A stretch of 64,000 bases of DNA from the NCBI RefSeq assembly GCF_000513295.1, contig NC_023065.1:2216501-2280500 (forward strand). The letters run 5' to 3'. The notes beneath the pieces were generated by a model. The model was given only the letters and a program-made list of their open reading frames with translations, did not search any database and was not told where the DNA came from. The DNA comes from Magnetospirillum gryphiswaldense MSR-1 v2. GTDB lineage: Bacteria > Pseudomonadota > Alphaproteobacteria > Rhodospirillales > Magnetospirillaceae. Shown here in pieces: positions 63,472 through 64,000 of the stretch (position 1 is its first letter; each line of letters starts with the position of its first letter). The position numbers and the translations under genes are program-made.

Positions 63472-64000
63472 GCCGGACTCCTGAGTGGCAACGAGAAGAC
63501 GAAGACGCTGCCGCCTTGCGGATGTGGTTCGAACCACAGGCGACCGCGATGGAATTCGATGATGGAGCGGCAGATGTTGAGCCCCATGCCCATGCCCTCT
63601 TCCTTGGTGGTGAAGAAGGGTTGGAACAGACTGGCCTCGACCTCGGCGGCGATGCCGCTGCCGAAATCGCGGATGCGCACCAGGGCCTGGCCATCCTGCT
63701 CCTGCAAGGTCACGTCCAGCCGGCGCTTGCCGCCCTTCATCTGGTTCATGGCCTCGATGCCGTTCCGGGCCAAATTCATCACCACCTGCTCCAGCAACAC
63801 CTTGTCGCCGTCCACCTCAAGCGCCCCCACCGGCAGATCAAGGGCGATGCCGACGCCGTTTTTCTTGGCGTCCAGTTCGATGAAGGCCACCGAATCGGTC
63901 AATAATTCTTGCAAAGAGCAGCGGCGCAATTGCGGTTCCGACTTGCGGACGAAATCGTGGACACGGCGGATGATCTGGCCGGCGCGCTGGGCCTGGGCCA
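63468..64000 (-). CDS. Sensor histidine kinase, FixL/DctB-like (5' part outside window)
   Basis: The C-terminal 176 residues are visible, running off the window end. The last part of the dimerisation domain (AGQIIRRVHDFVRKSEP) and the HATPase_c domain with N box (VVMNLARNGIEAM), G1 box (RDFGSGI), F box (FQPFFTTKEEGMGMGL) and G2 are present. This is the HPK4 subclass, which includes FixL and DctB. It shares an ATGA overlap with the FixJ-like gene. The sensing domain is not visible. Confidence 0.92.
   Translation of the reverse strand, partial: AQAQRAGQIIRRVHDFVRKSEPQLRRCSLQELLTDSVAFIELDAKKNGVGIALDLPVGALEVDGDKVLLEQVVMNLARNGIEAMNQMKGGKRRLDVTLQEQDGQALVRIRDFGSGIAAEVEASLFQPFFTTKEEGMGMGLNICRSIIEFHRGRLWFEPHPQGGSVFVFSLPLRSPA

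Overview
The window is a high-GC chromosomal segment from an alphaproteobacterium. The best fit is the Rhodospirillales, most likely a Magnetospirillum-like spirillum. Evidence: a CcrM-type GANTC methyltransferase with a CtrA-like box, fliX divergent from flgI (the Caulobacter arrangement), a single-cysteine DksA, a second-type RpoH, an Aap amino-acid ABC system, bacteriohemerythrin, BLUF and heme-linked sensors, and an SHP/DHC/cytochrome b cluster. No magnetosome, phage, transposon or CRISPR genes were seen. Genus is inference; no 16S rRNA is present.

Layout. 1-6.6 kb: end of a membrane-anchored spermidine-synthase-like protein, a CPA2 antiporter overlapping rnhB, a c-di-GMP enzyme with a c-type heme motif, and ccrM. 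6.6-11.6 kb (mostly minus strand): a degenerate agmatine-deiminase-fold protein, a small secreted protein, class II DAHP synthase, a methyltransferase, bluB and chaC. 11.6-20.5 kb: two convergent orphan hybrid-free histidine kinases, an MFS pump, rpoH, an OxyR-like LysR regulator, a soluble MCP-tip/Cache protein and dksA. 20.6-27.7 kb: flagellar block fliX / flgI-flgJ-flgN-flgK-flgL. 27.7-30.2 kb: a 27-residue membrane peptide, a BLUF photoreceptor in an AT-rich island, an HDAC-family deacetylase and a bacteriohemerythrin.

30.2-34.8 kb: a complete arsenic operon arsR-arsC-arsC-acr3-arsD-arsA. 34.8-39.1 kb: mtgA, a 50-residue gene, and an adaptor-permease-ATPase-TetR export operon. 39.1-43.1 kb: glmS-glmU and divergent gph. 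43.1-47.5 kb: zinc cluster zur-znuC-znuB divergent from znuA-hisI-COG0523 GTPase, with a Zur-like box between. 47.6-54.4 kb: an orphan UgpB-like binding protein, an esterase, the aapJQMP operon and a 47-residue gene. 54.5-55.1 kb: tRNA-Arg(UCU), a complex I accessory subunit and tRNA-Pro(UGG).

55.1-59.4 kb: a two-component system plus PepSY protein divergent from a 28-residue membrane peptide, cytochrome b, SHP and DHC. 59.7-64 kb: an ArsB/NhaD permease coupled to a CBS protein, nhaA, and a FixJ/FixL-like pair that runs off the end. Genes are tightly packed, with many ATGA/GTGA start-stop overlaps. Several starts are TTG or GTG and were chosen from ribosome-binding sites and family length.
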